From contig JAFKAC010000018.1 of assembly GCA_025766275.1 (NCBI GenBank), positions 930,001 through 994,000 of the forward strand: a DNA stretch of 64,000 nucleotides, written 5' to 3'. This document shows, in pieces, positions 1-11,245 of this stretch (the stretch's first letter is position 1; each line of letters starts with the position of its first letter). Made by a program: the position numbers and the translations under genes. This DNA comes from Lactarius indigo (lineage: Eukaryota > Basidiomycota > Agaricomycetes > Russulales > Russulaceae). The notes beneath the pieces were generated by a model. The model did not search any database. It was not told where the DNA came from and saw only the letters and a program-made list of their open reading frames with translations.

Positions 1-2840
1 TGGCCGTCGGTTCTGGGATGATAAGCGGTTGAGATATTTTGGCTGATGCCAAGGATTTTACATATCTCCCGCATAAACTTGGATGCGAAACGGGGATCTC
101 GATCACTGATAACGCGCGAGGGGAGTCCGAATCGTGGGAAGACGTGAGAAACGTACAGAGCAGCCGTCCCTTCTGCCGTTATCTCTTCGTTACAAGGGAT
201 AAAAACGGCGGCTTTGGTACAATCGTGATCTGTTACCGTTAGAATAGAGTCGTATCCCCGAGAGATGGGGAGTTTGGTAATGAAGTCCACTGCGATAGTC
301 TCGAATGGCAGGGCTTCTGGTTTCGGGTAGATAGGTTGTAGAGGTGCCCTAATGGGGCGGAGGTTGACTTTGTGTCGCTGGCATTCTGCGCAGCCTTTGA
401 CGTAGTCTGTGACGTCATTCTTCATTTGGGGCCACCAGTAATGCCGCTCAGTGAGCTGGAGAGTCCGTTTAATACCGGGGTGACCGTAGACAGGAGAGTC
501 GTGGTGTGCAGCGATGATGGTGCGTTTATCGTGGATGCCGCCGGTGACTACTCGGCGTCCGTCTTTGTACCACGTTCCCTCAATATCTTTTAGTTTGTGA
601 GCGTCAACCCAGGGTTTTAACTTAGCTGTATCTTGCTCGTAAATGGGATGTTCCGGAGTCATCTCAACCGGTAAGATCTCAGGTCTCCAATGTGGATGTC
701 GTGGTTCTTCTAGCGTAGTGGCGCGTGCAAAGACGCTTTCTGGTAACACGGTTACCCCTTCGTTGTCGTTTTCTCCTTGATCGTAGTCTGGTCTTCGTGA
801 TAATGCGTCGGCGCGTCCATTAGAAGTCCCCTTAATGTGATGAATCTCAAAGTCGTATTCTGAAAGTTCGAGTACTTCCCTAGCCACACGTCTGCTAATC
901 TTCTGGGGTGATTTCCAGTACTGCAGATTGAGGTGGTCGGAGAATACTTTGATTTTGTGAGGGGAACCCGCCAGAAGGGGTCTCCAGTGGCGGAAGGCCT
1001 TGACGATTGCCAAAAGTTCAAGGTCGTAAATGTCGTAGTTTCGCTCGGCTTCATTGAGAGTGGATGAATAGTAGCCGATGGGGTGTCGTTTGCCGTCCGC
1101 TTTGCGTTGTAGGAGAACGGCTCCGGTCGCAAATCCTGATGCGTCGACTTCTAGTTCGAATTGTTGGGTAAGGTCCGGGTGTGCGAGGACAGGTTCGCTA
1201 GTGACAAGGGTTTTGAGGTCTTGGAACGCTTTCTCTTCTTCCGTTCCCCAATGCCACTCAGTGTCTTTTCATGTAAGTTTGTTAAGAGGTCGTGCCTTGG
1301 TTGCGAATCCTCGTATGAAGGGTCGGTAAAAATTGCAAAAACCCAGGAAGGAGCGGACGTCCTTAACTTTGGTTGGCGTAGGCCAGTCTTTGATGCCCGA
1401 AATTTTGACGGGGTCCATGCGTGTCACCCCCTTTTCAAGGATTACCCCCAGGTAATCCATACGCGGGGAGTGGAAGAGGCATTTCTCGAGTTTGTAGTAT
1501 AAGTCATGCTCCGCGGATACGCGGAGGACGTCTTTGACTGCTTCGATGTGGTCGGGTAAAGAGTGATTAAGTCCCGTGGCGATACCGATGTCGTCCATGT
1601 AGACCCGAATAGTTGTGCCGCGTGCTTCGTGTTTCGCGATGATGTCTCTGAAGATGAAGTTCATCATGGTCTGGAACGTCGCAGGGGAGTTCGTTAAGCC
1701 GAAAAACATCACCGTTGGTTCGAATAACCCATATCGCGTTTTGAACGCCGCCTTCTCCTCGTCTCCTTCTTTGATACGTATGTTGTTATAGCCCCATCTA
1801 ACGTCAAGCTTTGTGTAGATGTGGGCGTTGCTGAGGTCGGTAATGAGATCGGAAATGAGAGGAAGTGGATATTGGTTGCGGATGGTAACCGCGTTGATTT
1901 TCCGATAATCTTGAACAGGTCGTAATTTACCGTCCTTCTTTTTGATAAAGAAGAAGGACGACGCATATGGGGACTTGGAGGGTCGTATGTACCCCTTCTT
2001 TAATTGCTCGTCGATCCATTCGCGTAATTTCTTGTCTTCCTCTTGAGTCATGGGGTATATCTTGCAGTCTATAGCGTCAGCTGTTCCGGGTTTGAATTCG
2101 ATGGCATGATCCCAGGGCCTGCTGGGTGGAAACCTGTCCGATGCTTCTTCACTGAAGAGACGTTCGAATTCGCGATACTCAGGGGGTAACTCAGCTTTAG
2201 TGGTGTATTGTTGAGCGGCAATAGCGAGGTCGGTGGCAGTGGCTCTAATTCGACATCCTTCTTCAAATTGTTGTCGTTGTTCGTCCGTGATAACACAGGA
2301 GTGTACAACTTCATAGTCATCACTTTGGACGGTAGTGGCGGCCACTACTGGCGTGGTCTTGACATAGGGATTGGTGGAGCGAATAATGATAGGGAGCATA
2401 TCTTCATGGATAGCCGCTTGTGACCATTTGATATGCGGGTCATAGATAGCAAGCCAGGGGTATCCTAGTACGATGTCTTCGTTTCCAATATCTGTAATAA
2501 GGAAACGGATTTCCTTATGAATGCCTTTAGTTTGGACGTCAACATCCGTATAATGGGTGATACGTCCCGACTTGTTTTCCGTATTGTCAATGTTCCATAT
2601 TTTCTTTGGGACGTCGAGTAATTTGGTCCCAAGTCCCATCCTTTTTGCGAAGGAGGGTTTCATGAAGCAATGGGTTGCTCCTGAATCGACTAGTGCTCGT
2701 ATGTCGGCCATTGCGTAACTGGTGCGAATCGATACTGGAACTCTCATAGAACGATAGCGAGTCATGATTACACTGTTACAATTAACTGCCCTCACCCAGG
2801 CCGATGGGTTCAGGCGTCCTGAAAACCCTCCTTCTTCCAC
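1..2840 (-). pseudogene. A1 pol, interrupted by a nonsense codon
   Basis: This is the Pol polyprotein (protease, reverse transcriptase, RNase H, integrase) of A1, in the -1 frame relative to gag. The protease motif DSGAT lies near residue 51 and the reverse transcriptase YMDD at residues 414-417. Integrase continues to the window edge, where the sequence corresponds to about base 18584 of A2. At 1269-1271 the codon is TGA where A2 has CGA, because base 1271 differs (C to T on the coding strand, in a CpG). This stops translation after residue 523, at the reverse transcriptase to RNase H junction. Apart from that stop the frame is open to base 1. The product would be a truncated Pol with reverse transcriptase but no complete RNase H or integrase. 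Confidence 0.93.
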
Positions 2841-4765
2841 AACTGTTGGAGGATAATGTCCTTTACGTCGTCTGATTCTCCTGCTACTCCGTTAAGCCAA
2901 TCGCTGGCACGCTGTTGAGGGGGTACGTCTTGGACCGCCCTGGTAGCGACCTCAGGTTCTTGTTGATGGTAGTCGGTGTCGATATACCGACTAGTTGATG
3001 CTTGGGGTTGATATCCTCCGCGCGGTTGTCTGCAATCACGGGCCATGTGTCCGTCCTTTCCACAGTTATAACATGTGACTGGCCTTTGGTTGCTACGTCC
3101 TCCTCCTCTTTGGAGGAATCCTCCTCGTGGTCGGTATGGAGGGCGAGGAGTGAGTATATCTTCGGCTCCCGCGAGTCGCCCCCTGATTCGGTCCGCCGAG
3201 GTATCCATGGCGTTTGGATCTCGCAAGTTCCTTGGTTGCCATGAACTTCTTGGTGGTCCCTGCCATTGTCGTTGCTGTCGTTGTCTTCCTTGTCCTTGTC
3301 CTGGAGGAACTCCCTTATTTAATACCGCTTTTAGGTGAAGATATTGCTGTTGACGGGTAGTGGCTGCTTCTTTCCACTCGCGGTAGTTGCGGGGGTTGTC
3401 AAGGGTGTAGACCTTTTCATATAGGTCTTTTGGTAATCCGCTTGCGAATAAGTCGAGCGTTTGCGGATCGTCAAGCCTGTATTGAGCGCGGCGTATTAAC
3501 TGTTCGAATTGGGTGCAATACTCATCTAGATTGCCCCCAATCATCTTAACTCCTTTCTTGAGCTCGTATTGAGCTTGTTCCTGTTCCATTGTATTGCGGA
3601 AGCGCTGCATAAAGCTGCGCGTGACTTCGTTCCATAGCCCTTCACTAGTTCGGGGTATGCCGGCTTGTATTTGGCCGTTAAGCCAGGTGAGCATCGCCAA
3701 TACCCATTCGCTGACGTTAACGCCTTTGATGTAAGATAGGAAGAGTAGGGCACGTCGATATGGAGTCGCCATGATGCCTTCGTCGGCATTCATGCCCCAG
3801 TAGACATGCCATTGGGTGAGGAACGCTTCTACTTTGGCGCGTTCTCCATCGAATACTGTAGGTGCTTCGCCAGCTAACTTGTTACTCGGAGGGACAATAG
3901 GACCTGCACCTGGTAATCCTCCTCCCGGAGGTCCTCCTCCTGGTGGTCCCCCTGGGAACCCTCCAGGGAACCCTCCAAATCCGGGTCCTCGAGATGGAGG
4001 TCCTCCTCCTCCTCCTGGTAAATCGTTAGGAGGTCCTCCTCCGCTGGGGGGGTCAGCGACATCGGGCCCAATTGCACGATGGATTGCTACATCGTCTTCG
4101 GTCATTCGGTGGCCGGTATAGGGATTGATGGGAGCTAGATTAGCTCTTGACTCTTCGGCGATGCGTCTTTGTTCTTCTAGGGCTATTTGATCTCTTGCCT
4201 CTGTGGTGAGCTGCAGCTCTTCATGTGTGATAGTGGCAGTTGCCATTGCGACTGCTGGGCTACGAATGTGAATTACTTCGGGTTCGGGTTGGTGAATGGT
4301 AAGGGACTCAGTTCGTTGTATAATATGGTCGCCAATTGCTCCTAGGCTGGCTTCTTCTGCTGGTGTTGTTCCTCTGCTTGGCGATTGACTTTCAGACGCT
4401 TCTTCTCCGCTGATTCCTTCGTCTGTGTGTTCTCGTGCTTGTCCGTCAATGGGACCGTAGTCTGCGCGGCTATTAAGCTCTCGCGCGTCGATGTCGCAAT
4501 TGTAGTTTCTTCCTGCTGGTCGTACGGCGTCCCAGCGATGATCTATAGGGTTCCAAGTAACCTCGACCCAACAGAGATGTTCGAAGTTAAACTCAACGGG
4601 TCGGAAACGGTTAGGACCGTTAAACTCTACGAAATATCCGGTATCTTCTCCTCTTTCTCTCCACTGAGCTGCTCCTAGGAATCTTGTAGGTACGTTGCGA
4701 TCTCCTCGTCGTTCACTATGATAGGGACGGAAAGACGTCCACTGGTCTCTGGTCGAGTACGCCAC
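2810..4765 (-). CDS. A1 Gag
   Basis: This is the structural Gag protein, about 651 residues if it starts at the GTG at 4765-4763, which is conserved in all four families here. No ATG occurs in frame before about codon 174. It has a conserved N-terminal region, a Gly/Pro-rich linker, a helical retrotransposon gag domain in the middle (around the LTQWHVYWGMN motif) and one CCHC zinc knuckle (CYNCGKDGHMARDC) near the C-terminus. It overlaps pol by 31 bases, with the slippery heptamer at 2822-2828. It differs from the A2 copy at only a few residues. The start codon is the least certain part of this call. Confidence 0.9.
   Translation of the reverse strand: MAYSTRDQWTSFRPYHSERRGDRNVPTRFLGAAQWRERGEDTGYFVEFNGPNRFRPVEFNFEHLCWVEVTWNPIDHRWDAVRPAGRNYNCDIDARELNSRADYGPIDGQAREHTDEGISGEEASESQSPSRGTTPAEEASLGAIGDHIIQRTESLTIHQPEPEVIHIRSPAVAMATATITHEELQLTTEARDQIALEEQRRIAEESRANLAPINPYTGHRMTEDDVAIHRAIGPDVADPPSGGGPPNDLPGGGGGPPSRGPGFGGFPGGFPGGPPGGGPPGGGLPGAGPIVPPSNKLAGEAPTVFDGERAKVEAFLTQWHVYWGMNADEGIMATPYRRALLFLSYIKGVNVSEWVLAMLTWLNGQIQAGIPRTSEGLWNEVTRSFMQRFRNTMEQEQAQYELKKGVKMIGGNLDEYCTQFEQLIRRAQYRLDDPQTLDLFASGLPKDLYEKVYTLDNPRNYREWKEAATTRQQQYLHLKAVLNKGVPPGQGQGRQRQQRQWQGPPRSSWQPRNLRDPNAMDTSADRIRGRLAGAEDILTPRPPYRPRGGFLQRGGGRSNQRPVTCYNCGKDGHMARDCRQPRGGYQPQASTSRYIDTDYHQQEPEVATRAVQDVPPQQRASDWLNGVAGESDDVKDIILQQLWKKEGFQDA
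2822..2828 (-). promoter_or_regulatory. -1 frameshift heptamer GGGTTTT (A1)
   Basis: In gag frame this reads G GGT TTT, which fits X XXY YYZ. Slipping back one base gives GGG TTT and enters the pol frame directly. A 5-bp stem (ACCCA pairing with TGGGT) starts about a dozen bases downstream. Confidence 0.75.
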
Positions 4766-4772
4766 GATGAAG

Positions 4773-4783
4773 ATCTTGGTCTT
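4773..4783 (-). other. A1 primer binding site, self-priming type
   Basis: The 11-mer AAGACCAAGAT begins two bases after the 5' LTR. It is perfectly complementary to an 11-mer inside the LTR just downstream of the TATA box. It does not resemble the usual TGG start of a site copied from a tRNA 3' end. Confidence 0.75.
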
Positions 4784-4785
4784 AA

Positions 4786-5292
4786 TGTTACGCTCCACCG
4801 GCGTCGGTCCGACTTGGACTTGGAGAGGCGTAATCGACTTAGCGAAAGTTAGGCGAATGGGGACCTCGTGTCAACCCAACGCAAGCTGAACGGGGGCACA
4901 CTGGCACACGCCGCAGCAAAGGGGTAAAGAAGAACGCTTCTTGGTAAGCGCGAGCAGAGGCACTCTTAGTCCGAGACTAAGGCTGATAGAAGGCGAGTCA
5001 AATGGTGGATTGAAGAAGACCAAGATGGGGACTCTTGGTCTTCCGAGTCGACTATTTATACAGGTACGCGCGGGCTTTAAAGCGCCGCTGGAACAGTAAG
5101 TAACCAATAGCGTAACTAGCTCGAACCCTAGTACAGCTATCCTAGGAATGAGTCATACATGAGTCACAATCACATGCGAGCTACGATGCTGACTGATGCG
5201 ATGTAAGAGTCCATGACTAATACTGATACCGGACCGTAGTCATAACCGGTCATGAGTCGTATGTAATGAATCACCAAGTCCGTACCGTAACA
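4786..5292 (-). repeat. A1 5' LTR (507 bp)
   Basis: The LTR is bounded by TGTTAC and GTAACA. It matches the two 508-bp LTRs of A2 with a handful of substitutions and one base deleted. It contains a TATAAATA box and the inverted repeat around the predicted transcription start. B pol sequence follows immediately at 5293. Confidence 0.95.
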
Positions 5293-7543
5293 TAGGCCCT
5301 GTGATTACCAATCGTCCGTCCTTGTACCATTCTCCTTCGATTTTCTTCAGCTGATGGGCGTCGACCCATCCCTGGACGATCTTCGGGTCTTGCCGTCGCC
5401 TCGGTGTTTGCAGCATTGGATGTATTTCCAGGGCACGCGCGGTATTAGCAGCTTGTATGAACACCTCGGGGGGTAGGACCACTACACCTTGGTTATCCCC
5501 TTCCCCCTGGTCATAGTCTGGTCGCCTGGATAAGGCGTCCGCTCTACCGTTATTCTTTCCTTTGATGTGATGGATCTCGAAGTCGTATTCCATCAGTTCT
5601 AGTACCTCCCTGGCGACCCTTCGACTGATCTTTTGTGGGGTCTTCCAGTATTGAAGGTTAAGATGGTCGGAGAATATTTTGATTTTGTGTGGGGACCCTG
5701 CAAGCAGGGGTCTCCAATGTCGAAGGGCCTTGACGATGGCCAGGAGCTCCAAGTCGTAGATGTCGTAATTGCATTCTGCTTCATTTAGCGTGGCTGAGTA
5801 ATATCCTATCGGGTGCTTGCAACTGTCATTTTTCTTTTGTAGAAGTACGGCACCTACTGCAAATCCAGATGCATCGACCTCTAACTCGAATTGGTCCTGT
5901 AAATTGGGATGTGCCAATACCGGTTCCTCCGTGACGAGGCGCTTGAGGGTTTTGAACGCGCGGTCTTCGTCTTCTGTCCATTTCCATTCCGCATCCTTCC
6001 GGGTGAGTCGGTTCAATGGTCGTGCGTGGGTTGCGAAACCGCGGATAAAAAGGCAGTAAAAGTTGCAAAAGCCCAAAAAGGATCGTACGTCCCTAACCTT
6101 GGTCGGAGTTGGCCAGTCCTTGATGCCGTGAACTTTTACCGGGTCCATGCGTGTTACCCCCTTTTCAAGGATTACCCCCAGGTAATCCATCCGCGGTTGG
6201 TGAAACAGGCACTTCTCGAGCTTGAAATAGAGATCATGGTCCTGGGCGATGCGGAGAACGTCAGTCACAGCAGCAATATGGTCAGCCGACATGGAGCCTT
6301 CCCGTGTAGCAATTCCTATATCGTCCATGTAGACTCGGATGACCGTCCCACGTAGTTCGTGTTTTGCAATGGTGTTGCGGTAAATGTGATTCATCATGGT
6401 CTGAAAGGTGGCCGGTGAGTTGGTGAGGCCAAAGAACATGACCGTTGGTTCGAAGAGACCGAATTTGGTTTTAAAAGCCGCCTTTTCCTGATCACCGTCG
6501 CGTATGCGGACATTGTTATACCCCCAGCGGATATCGAGTTTGGTATAGATATGAGCGTTGCTGAGGTCATAGATGAGGTCCTGAATGAGGGGGAGTGGGT
6601 ATTGATTGCGTATGGTGTGTGAATTGATGACACGATAATCCTGAACGGGGCGTAGCTTTCCGTCCTTCTTTTTGACAAAGAAAAATGATGAGGCGTACGG
6701 GGAGATAGATGGTCGCAGATATCCTTGCTTAAGTTTCTCGTCCAGGAACTCCTTAAGCTTCCCCTCTTCTTCTTGTGTTAGCGGGTATATTTTACAGTCT
6801 ATCGCAGAGGGGGTATCGGGTTTGAAATCGATAGCATGGTCCCAGGGTCTTGCTGGGGGAAATCATTGAGACGCCTCTTCGCTGAAGAGTCTTTCGAAGG
6901 CTGCATATACTGCCGGCAGTTCTACAGGTTTTTCTTCTGTCTTCGCTTGGATGGCCAGCTCCATGGACGTAGTTGCTCGTAGGTATGTGTGTTCCTCGTC
7001 CATGTCGAGGATGATCGCCTCCTTTTTGTCGTTAGTGAGCGCAGCTGCAATGATGGTATGATGGTTTAAACTGTCCTGTGTGCTGATCACGACCGGCATG
7101 ATCTCCTCGTGTATTACGGCGTCTCGCCAGTTGATGGTTGGTTCATAAGTTGCCAGCCAAGGGTAACCTAGGACAATTTCTTCGCTTCCGAGGTCGGTGA
7201 TGAGAAAGCGCATGGTTCTGTGATATCCTTTGGCGTATACGTCTAGGTCGGTGAAATGAGTGATGGACCCAGCTTTGTTTTCCGTGTTGTCTATATTCCA
7301 AATCTTTCGTGGTTTGGATAGGGGTTGGATTCCGATGCCTAACTTCTTGGCGAAGGTTGGATGTATAAAGTTATCGGTTGCCCCTGAGTCGACTAATGCT
7401 TTTACGTCGGCCATTCGGTAATTCGTGCGAATCGAGACTGGGATTCGAAGAGAACGAAAGCGCGTCATGATTACAGAATTACAATTTAGAGCCCTCACCC
7501 AGGCCGATGGGTTCAGGCGTTCCGAAAACCCTCCTTCCCCCAT
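5293..7543 (-). pseudogene. B pol, one nonsense codon and truncated by A1
   Basis: This is the Pol of element B in the -1 frame from gag. It shows protease (DSGAT), reverse transcriptase (LDIRWGYNN, then YMDD about 6330) and RNase H (DASGFAVGAVL). A short piece toward the integrase follows before the coding sequence is cut by the A1 LTR at 5292/5293. A TGA at 6863-6865 falls just after the protease-RT linker, where relatives have Arg in SQRFPP; it is best explained as CGA to TGA. On both sides of that codon the same frame is open, so a single base change disabled it. Integrase and chromodomain are not in the window. Confidence 0.9.
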
Positions 7544-9501
7544 AAATCCTGCAGTATCAGGTCTTTTACGTCATCAGGGGCATTGGCTACTCCGGTGAGC
7601 CACTCCTTGGCTCGTTCCTCGGCGGTCTTACTTGTGGTGGCGGCCTGTATTTGGGCCGGTGGCGCTTCTTGTGTGTAATAGTCAGTTCCCGTCATTCGGG
7701 TGTTGGATGGTCCAGGATTCTGTGGCTGCCATTGCCACAGCTGTCGTGGATGGGGGCAATTTCGTGAGAGGTGGCCTGGTGCATTACAGTTATAGCACAG
7801 GACTGTCCTTAGGTCACGACGCATTCCCCCCCTTCCTCGTCCTCGTACACCCGGCCCTCCTCTTGGGGAAAACGGGGGTAGGCTGGTATACGGTGGCTTG
7901 CCGTAATCAATTTCTTCCAACCCTGCCAGCCTGGCTTTTGCGCGATCGGCGGACGTATCCATTGCCCAGGGGTTTGTGAGATTCTGCGGGATGGTCCAGT
8001 TAGCGTTACCCGTCTTCTTGGGTTTGGTGTCTTTATATTCGTCCACCCTTGCCCGAATGTGAATGTAATTTCGCTGCCGGCGAAGTGTTGCTCGTTTCCA
8101 TTCATCGAAAGTTTCTGGTTCGTCCAGGTCGTAGGTTTTCTCATACAACTTCTTCGGCAGCCCTTTCGTGAATAGATCGATGGTTTGTGGGTCGTTGAGG
8201 CGATAGCCTGCCTTTCTGGCCGCCTCTTCGAATTCGTTGACATACTTGTCGATGTCACCATCGACCATCTTGAGTCCTTTTCTCAACAGGGCTTGAGCCT
8301 GTTCTCGCTCGAGGGTATTGACGAACCTTTGGTTAAAACCCTCTGCTACGGAATTCCACAAATCTCTTGTGTGTTGGTCTATTCCTCGTTGTATCTGGCG
8401 GTTGAGCCATTTGAGGTACGAGAGTACCCATTCGCTGACAGTTACCCCCTTGATGTAGGAGAGGAACAGTAGACATCGCCGGTAGTCGTTGCGCATGACG
8501 GAGGTGTCGAGGTTCATTCCCCAGTACACATGCCATTGTGTGAGAAATGAGTCTACTTTGGTGCGGTCTCCGTCAAAGATAGTGGGAGGTTCACCTGTGA
8601 GTTTCTCGTGTCCATGCGCTCCTCCCCCTCCGCCAGCGGGCGGATGTCCTCCTCCATCTCCTCCTCCTCCTGGAGGTCCTCCGTGAGGGAGGTCGGGTGG
8701 ATTTCCTCCTCCTCCTGGTCGTCGAGGGAAGTCCCCTCCTGGTGGGCCGCCCCATCCTGGCGGGGGATCGAGTGACAGCCCTCGTCGTGGTCCTTCTCCT
8801 GATGGGGGGTCGCCTTGGTCTGGTCCGATAGCACGAAAGATTGCTGCGTCGTCTGCCATCATTCTATGTCCCGTTTCGGGGTTGATGGGCATAAGGTGTT
8901 GCTGAGATTCCTGTCTAATTGCTTCTGCCGTTTCTCGTGCTGTTTGTTCTCTGACGGTCATAATTTCTTCTGCCGTTATCGTTGTTGTTGCCATCTCTGC
9001 TGCGGGCGAGCGTACGTGGATTACTTCTGGTTGTTCTGAGATGTGAAGGGAGTCAGCTCGCTGAATTGTATATTGCTCGATGGGTCCAACGCTTTCTGGG
9101 CGATGTTCCTCGCTCTGTTCTTCCTCCTCGGTTTCTTCACTTACCGCGTCTCCAGTCGAATGTTCTCGTATTTGGCCGTCGATTGGCCCCCAATCTGCGC
9201 GCGAGTTAAGCTCTTGTGCGTCGATATCGCAGTGATATTGTCTTCCTGCTGGTCTGATGACGTCCCAGCGATGGTCTATCGGGTTCCACGTAACTTCCAC
9301 CCAGCACAGGTGGTCGAAGTTGAACTCAACTGGTCGGAACCTTGTAGGTCCGTTAAATTCAACAAAATATCCGGTTTCGTCTCCTCGGTCTCTCCAGCGG
9401 GCTGCTCCTAGGAATTGGGTTGGTACGTTGCGATCCCCTCTTCTGTCTATGAAATAGGGACGGAAGTTCGTCCACTGATCACGGGTGTTGACAGTCGCCA
9501 C
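7513..9501 (-). CDS. B Gag
   Basis: This is a Gag protein of about 662 residues, starting at the conserved GTG at 9501-9499, 19 bases after the LTR. The first ATG in frame is near codon 170 (8994). The N-terminal 170 residues align closely with A Gag (shared runs such as YFVEFNGP and VEVTWNPIDHRWD), so that stretch is evidently translated. A Gly/Pro-rich linker, a retrotransposon gag domain and a CCHC knuckle (CYNCNAPGHLSRNC) follow. The frame is intact. It overlaps pol at GGGTTTT (7525-7531), with the same downstream stem as in A. Confidence 0.9.
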   Translation of the reverse strand: MATVNTRDQWTNFRPYFIDRRGDRNVPTQFLGAARWRDRGDETGYFVEFNGPTRFRPVEFNFDHLCWVEVTWNPIDHRWDVIRPAGRQYHCDIDAQELNSRADWGPIDGQIREHSTGDAVSEETEEEEQSEEHRPESVGPIEQYTIQRADSLHISEQPEVIHVRSPAAEMATTTITAEEIMTVREQTARETAEAIRQESQQHLMPINPETGHRMMADDAAIFRAIGPDQGDPPSGEGPRRGLSLDPPPGWGGPPGGDFPRRPGGGGNPPDLPHGGPPGGGGDGGGHPPAGGGGGAHGHEKLTGEPPTIFDGDRTKVDSFLTQWHVYWGMNLDTSVMRNDYRRCLLFLSYIKGVTVSEWVLSYLKWLNRQIQRGIDQHTRDLWNSVAEGFNQRFVNTLEREQAQALLRKGLKMVDGDIDKYVNEFEEAARKAGYRLNDPQTIDLFTKGLPKKLYEKTYDLDEPETFDEWKRATLRRQRNYIHIRARVDEYKDTKPKKTGNANWTIPQNLTNPWAMDTSADRAKARLAGLEEIDYGKPPYTSLPPFSPRGGPGVRGRGRGGMRRDLRTVLCYNCNAPGHLSRNCPHPRQLWQWQPQNPGPSNTRMTGTDYYTQEAPPAQIQAATTSKTAEERAKEWLTGVANAPDDVKDLILQDLWGKEGFRNA
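7525..7531 (-). promoter_or_regulatory. -1 frameshift heptamer GGGTTTT (B)
   Basis: It reads G GGT TTT in gag frame and leads into the pol frame after a one-base slip. Position and context are the same as in A and C. Confidence 0.75.
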
Positions 9502-9507
9502 AATGTA

Positions 9508-9518
9508 ATCTTGGTCTT
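9508..9518 (-). other. B primer binding site, self-priming type
   Basis: AAGACCAAGAT lies two bases after the LTR. Its exact complement is in the LTR at 9719-9729, 34 bases downstream of the TATA-like box whose first base is 9763. Confidence 0.75.
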
Positions 9519-9520
9519 AA

Positions 9521-10010
9521 TGTAACGCCGTCACAGCATCAGCTCGACTTGAGCGTGGATGAAGGCGACTGTTACTCAGCTAATCACGCTCGAGGCGTAT
9601 GGCACAAAGGCAACTTTCTTAGATGTTCGCAGACACTAAGGCACGATGGCACTCGGATAGAGGCAAAGAAAAGACAAGACGATTTGAGAGAAAGAGACAA
9701 GACAAGTGACGATTGAAGAAGACCAAGATGGCGTTTCTTGGTCTTCTACAGCTACCTTAAATACAGAAAAAGCAGGCTTTCAAGCGCTGCTACGAGTCAC
9801 AGTAATGTAGCGTCCAACGTATCGCGTAAGTACTGCAATCCTAATACTACTAGTACTAGTATTAGGATTGAGTCAGAGTCCAGTCAGCAATCACGCGCAA
9901 TCCCCTATCGTACTACATCGTAAAGCCCTAAGGCCGCGAGTCCGTGACTAATCTACCTTACCACCGTAGTCACAACCGGTACAGTAAGGGTCAAATGCGG
10001 AAACGTAACA
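9521..10010 (-). repeat. B 5' LTR (490 bp)
   Basis: It is bounded by TGTTAC on the coding strand (GTAACA at 10005-10010) and ends with GTTACA (TGTAAC at 9521). It contains a TATTTAAG box (plus 9755-9763) and the inverted repeat with the 11-mer primer seed. It resembles the solo LTR at 28908-29424. Confidence 0.93.
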
Positions 10011-11245
10011 CGAATGACTGTCCCCCGTTTCTCGTGTTTCACAATGATGTCCCTAAAGATGAAGTTCATCATCGTCTGGAACGTTGCTGGAGAGTTGGTA
10101 AGGCCGAAAAACATCACCGTTGGTTCAAACAACCCATAGCGCGTCTTGAATGCTGCCTTTTCTTCATCTCCTTCTTTGATGCGTACGTTGTTGTACCCCC
10201 ATCTAACATCAAGTTTAGTGTATATGTGGGCATTACTGAGATTGGTAATGAGATTGGAGATAAGAGGGAGTGGGTATTGATTGCAAATGGTGACTGTGTT
10301 GATCTTCCGATAGTCTTGGATGGGTCGCAGTTTTCCATCTTTTTTCTTTATAAAGAAGAAAGATGAGGCATATGGAGATCTAGAGGGTCTGATATACCCC
10401 TTTTTGAGTTGTTCGTCGATCCATTTGCGTAGTTTCTTATCTTCTTCCTGAGTCATGGGGTATATTTTGCAGTCAATTGCGTCGGCTGTTCCTGGTTTGA
10501 ACTCGATAGCGTGATCCCAGGGCCTGCTGGGTGGAAACCTGTCCAATGCCTCTTCGCTGAAGAGGCATTCAAATTCGCGGTATTCGGGGGGTAACTCAGC
10601 TTTGGTGACATATTGGTGTGCGGCAATGGCGAGATCAGTAGCAGTGGCTTGGATTTGGCATCCCTCTTCAAACTGTTGCCGCTGTTCATCCGTGATGACG
10701 CAAGAGTGTACTACTTCGTAATCGTCATTTTGGACAGCGGTTGTTGCAATTACTGGCGTTTTCTTGATATAAGGGTTAGTTGAGCGAATAATAATAGGGA
10801 GCATATCCTCGTGTATGGTGGCTTGCGACCATTTGATGTTTGGATTGTAGACAGCCAGCCAGGGATATCCTAATACGATGTCTTCGTTGCCAATGTCTGT
10901 GATAAGGAAGCGAATTTCCTTATGGATTCCTTTAGTTTGGACATCAACATCAGTGTAGTGAGTGATACGCCCCGATCTGTTTTCCGTGTTGTCAATATTC
11001 CATATTTTCTTCAGGACGTCAAGTTGTTTGGTCCCAAGCCCCATCCTTTTTGCGAAGGAGGGTCTCATGAAGCAATGGGTTGCTCCTGAGTCAACTAGTG
11101 CTCGTATGTCGGCCATGGCATAACTGGTGCGAATCGATACTGGAACTCTCATAGAATGGTAGCGAGTCATGATTACACTGTTACAATTAACCGCCCTCAC
11201 CCAGGCCGATGGGTTCAGGCATCCTGAAAACCCTCCTTTTTCCAC
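10011..11245 (-). pseudogene. C pol, N-terminal part
   Basis: This is the protease and reverse transcriptase part of Pol of element C. Protease has DSGAT, and reverse transcriptase is open through the VMFFGLTNSP block. It is then cut at 10011, just before YMDD, by the LTR of element B. Within this stretch the frame has no stop, unlike C gag. Protein similarity to A Pol is high, with scattered Arg to Cys, His or Gln changes of the kind expected from CpG decay. The frameshift heptamer GGGTTTT is at 11227-11233. Confidence 0.88.

Larger units (their letters stand above)
1..5292 (-). mobile_element. Chromovirus A1 (Ty3/Gypsy), cut by the left window edge
   Basis: This is a minus-strand LTR retrotransposon of family A. 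It aligns base for base with A2 at an offset of 18583, and the two are nearly identical. The window holds its 5' LTR, gag and the first part of pol, down to the integrase core; the rest lies beyond base 1. It is inserted in the pol gene of element B, because B sequence resumes at 5293. Its target duplication cannot be checked because the other flank is missing. Pol carries one nonsense codon, so this copy is probably not autonomous. Confidence 0.95.
5293..10010 (-). mobile_element. Chromovirus B (5' half), inserted in element C
   Basis: This is a minus-strand Ty3/Gypsy element related to A and C but clearly a different family. The window has its 5' LTR, gag and pol as far as the region between RNase H and integrase, where A1 has been inserted. 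The remainder should lie left of base 1, beyond A1. Its LTR ends at 10010, and C pol sequence starts at 10011. The first five bases of C there (CGAAT) should be the target duplication, but the partner is outside the window. Confidence 0.93.

Noticed and set aside
3816..4121. Pro-rich open frame opposite gag (also at 22399-22704 and 27919-28185)
   Set aside because: It is the antisense shadow of the Gly/Pro-rich Gag linker; its length follows the linker, with no start or domain of its own.
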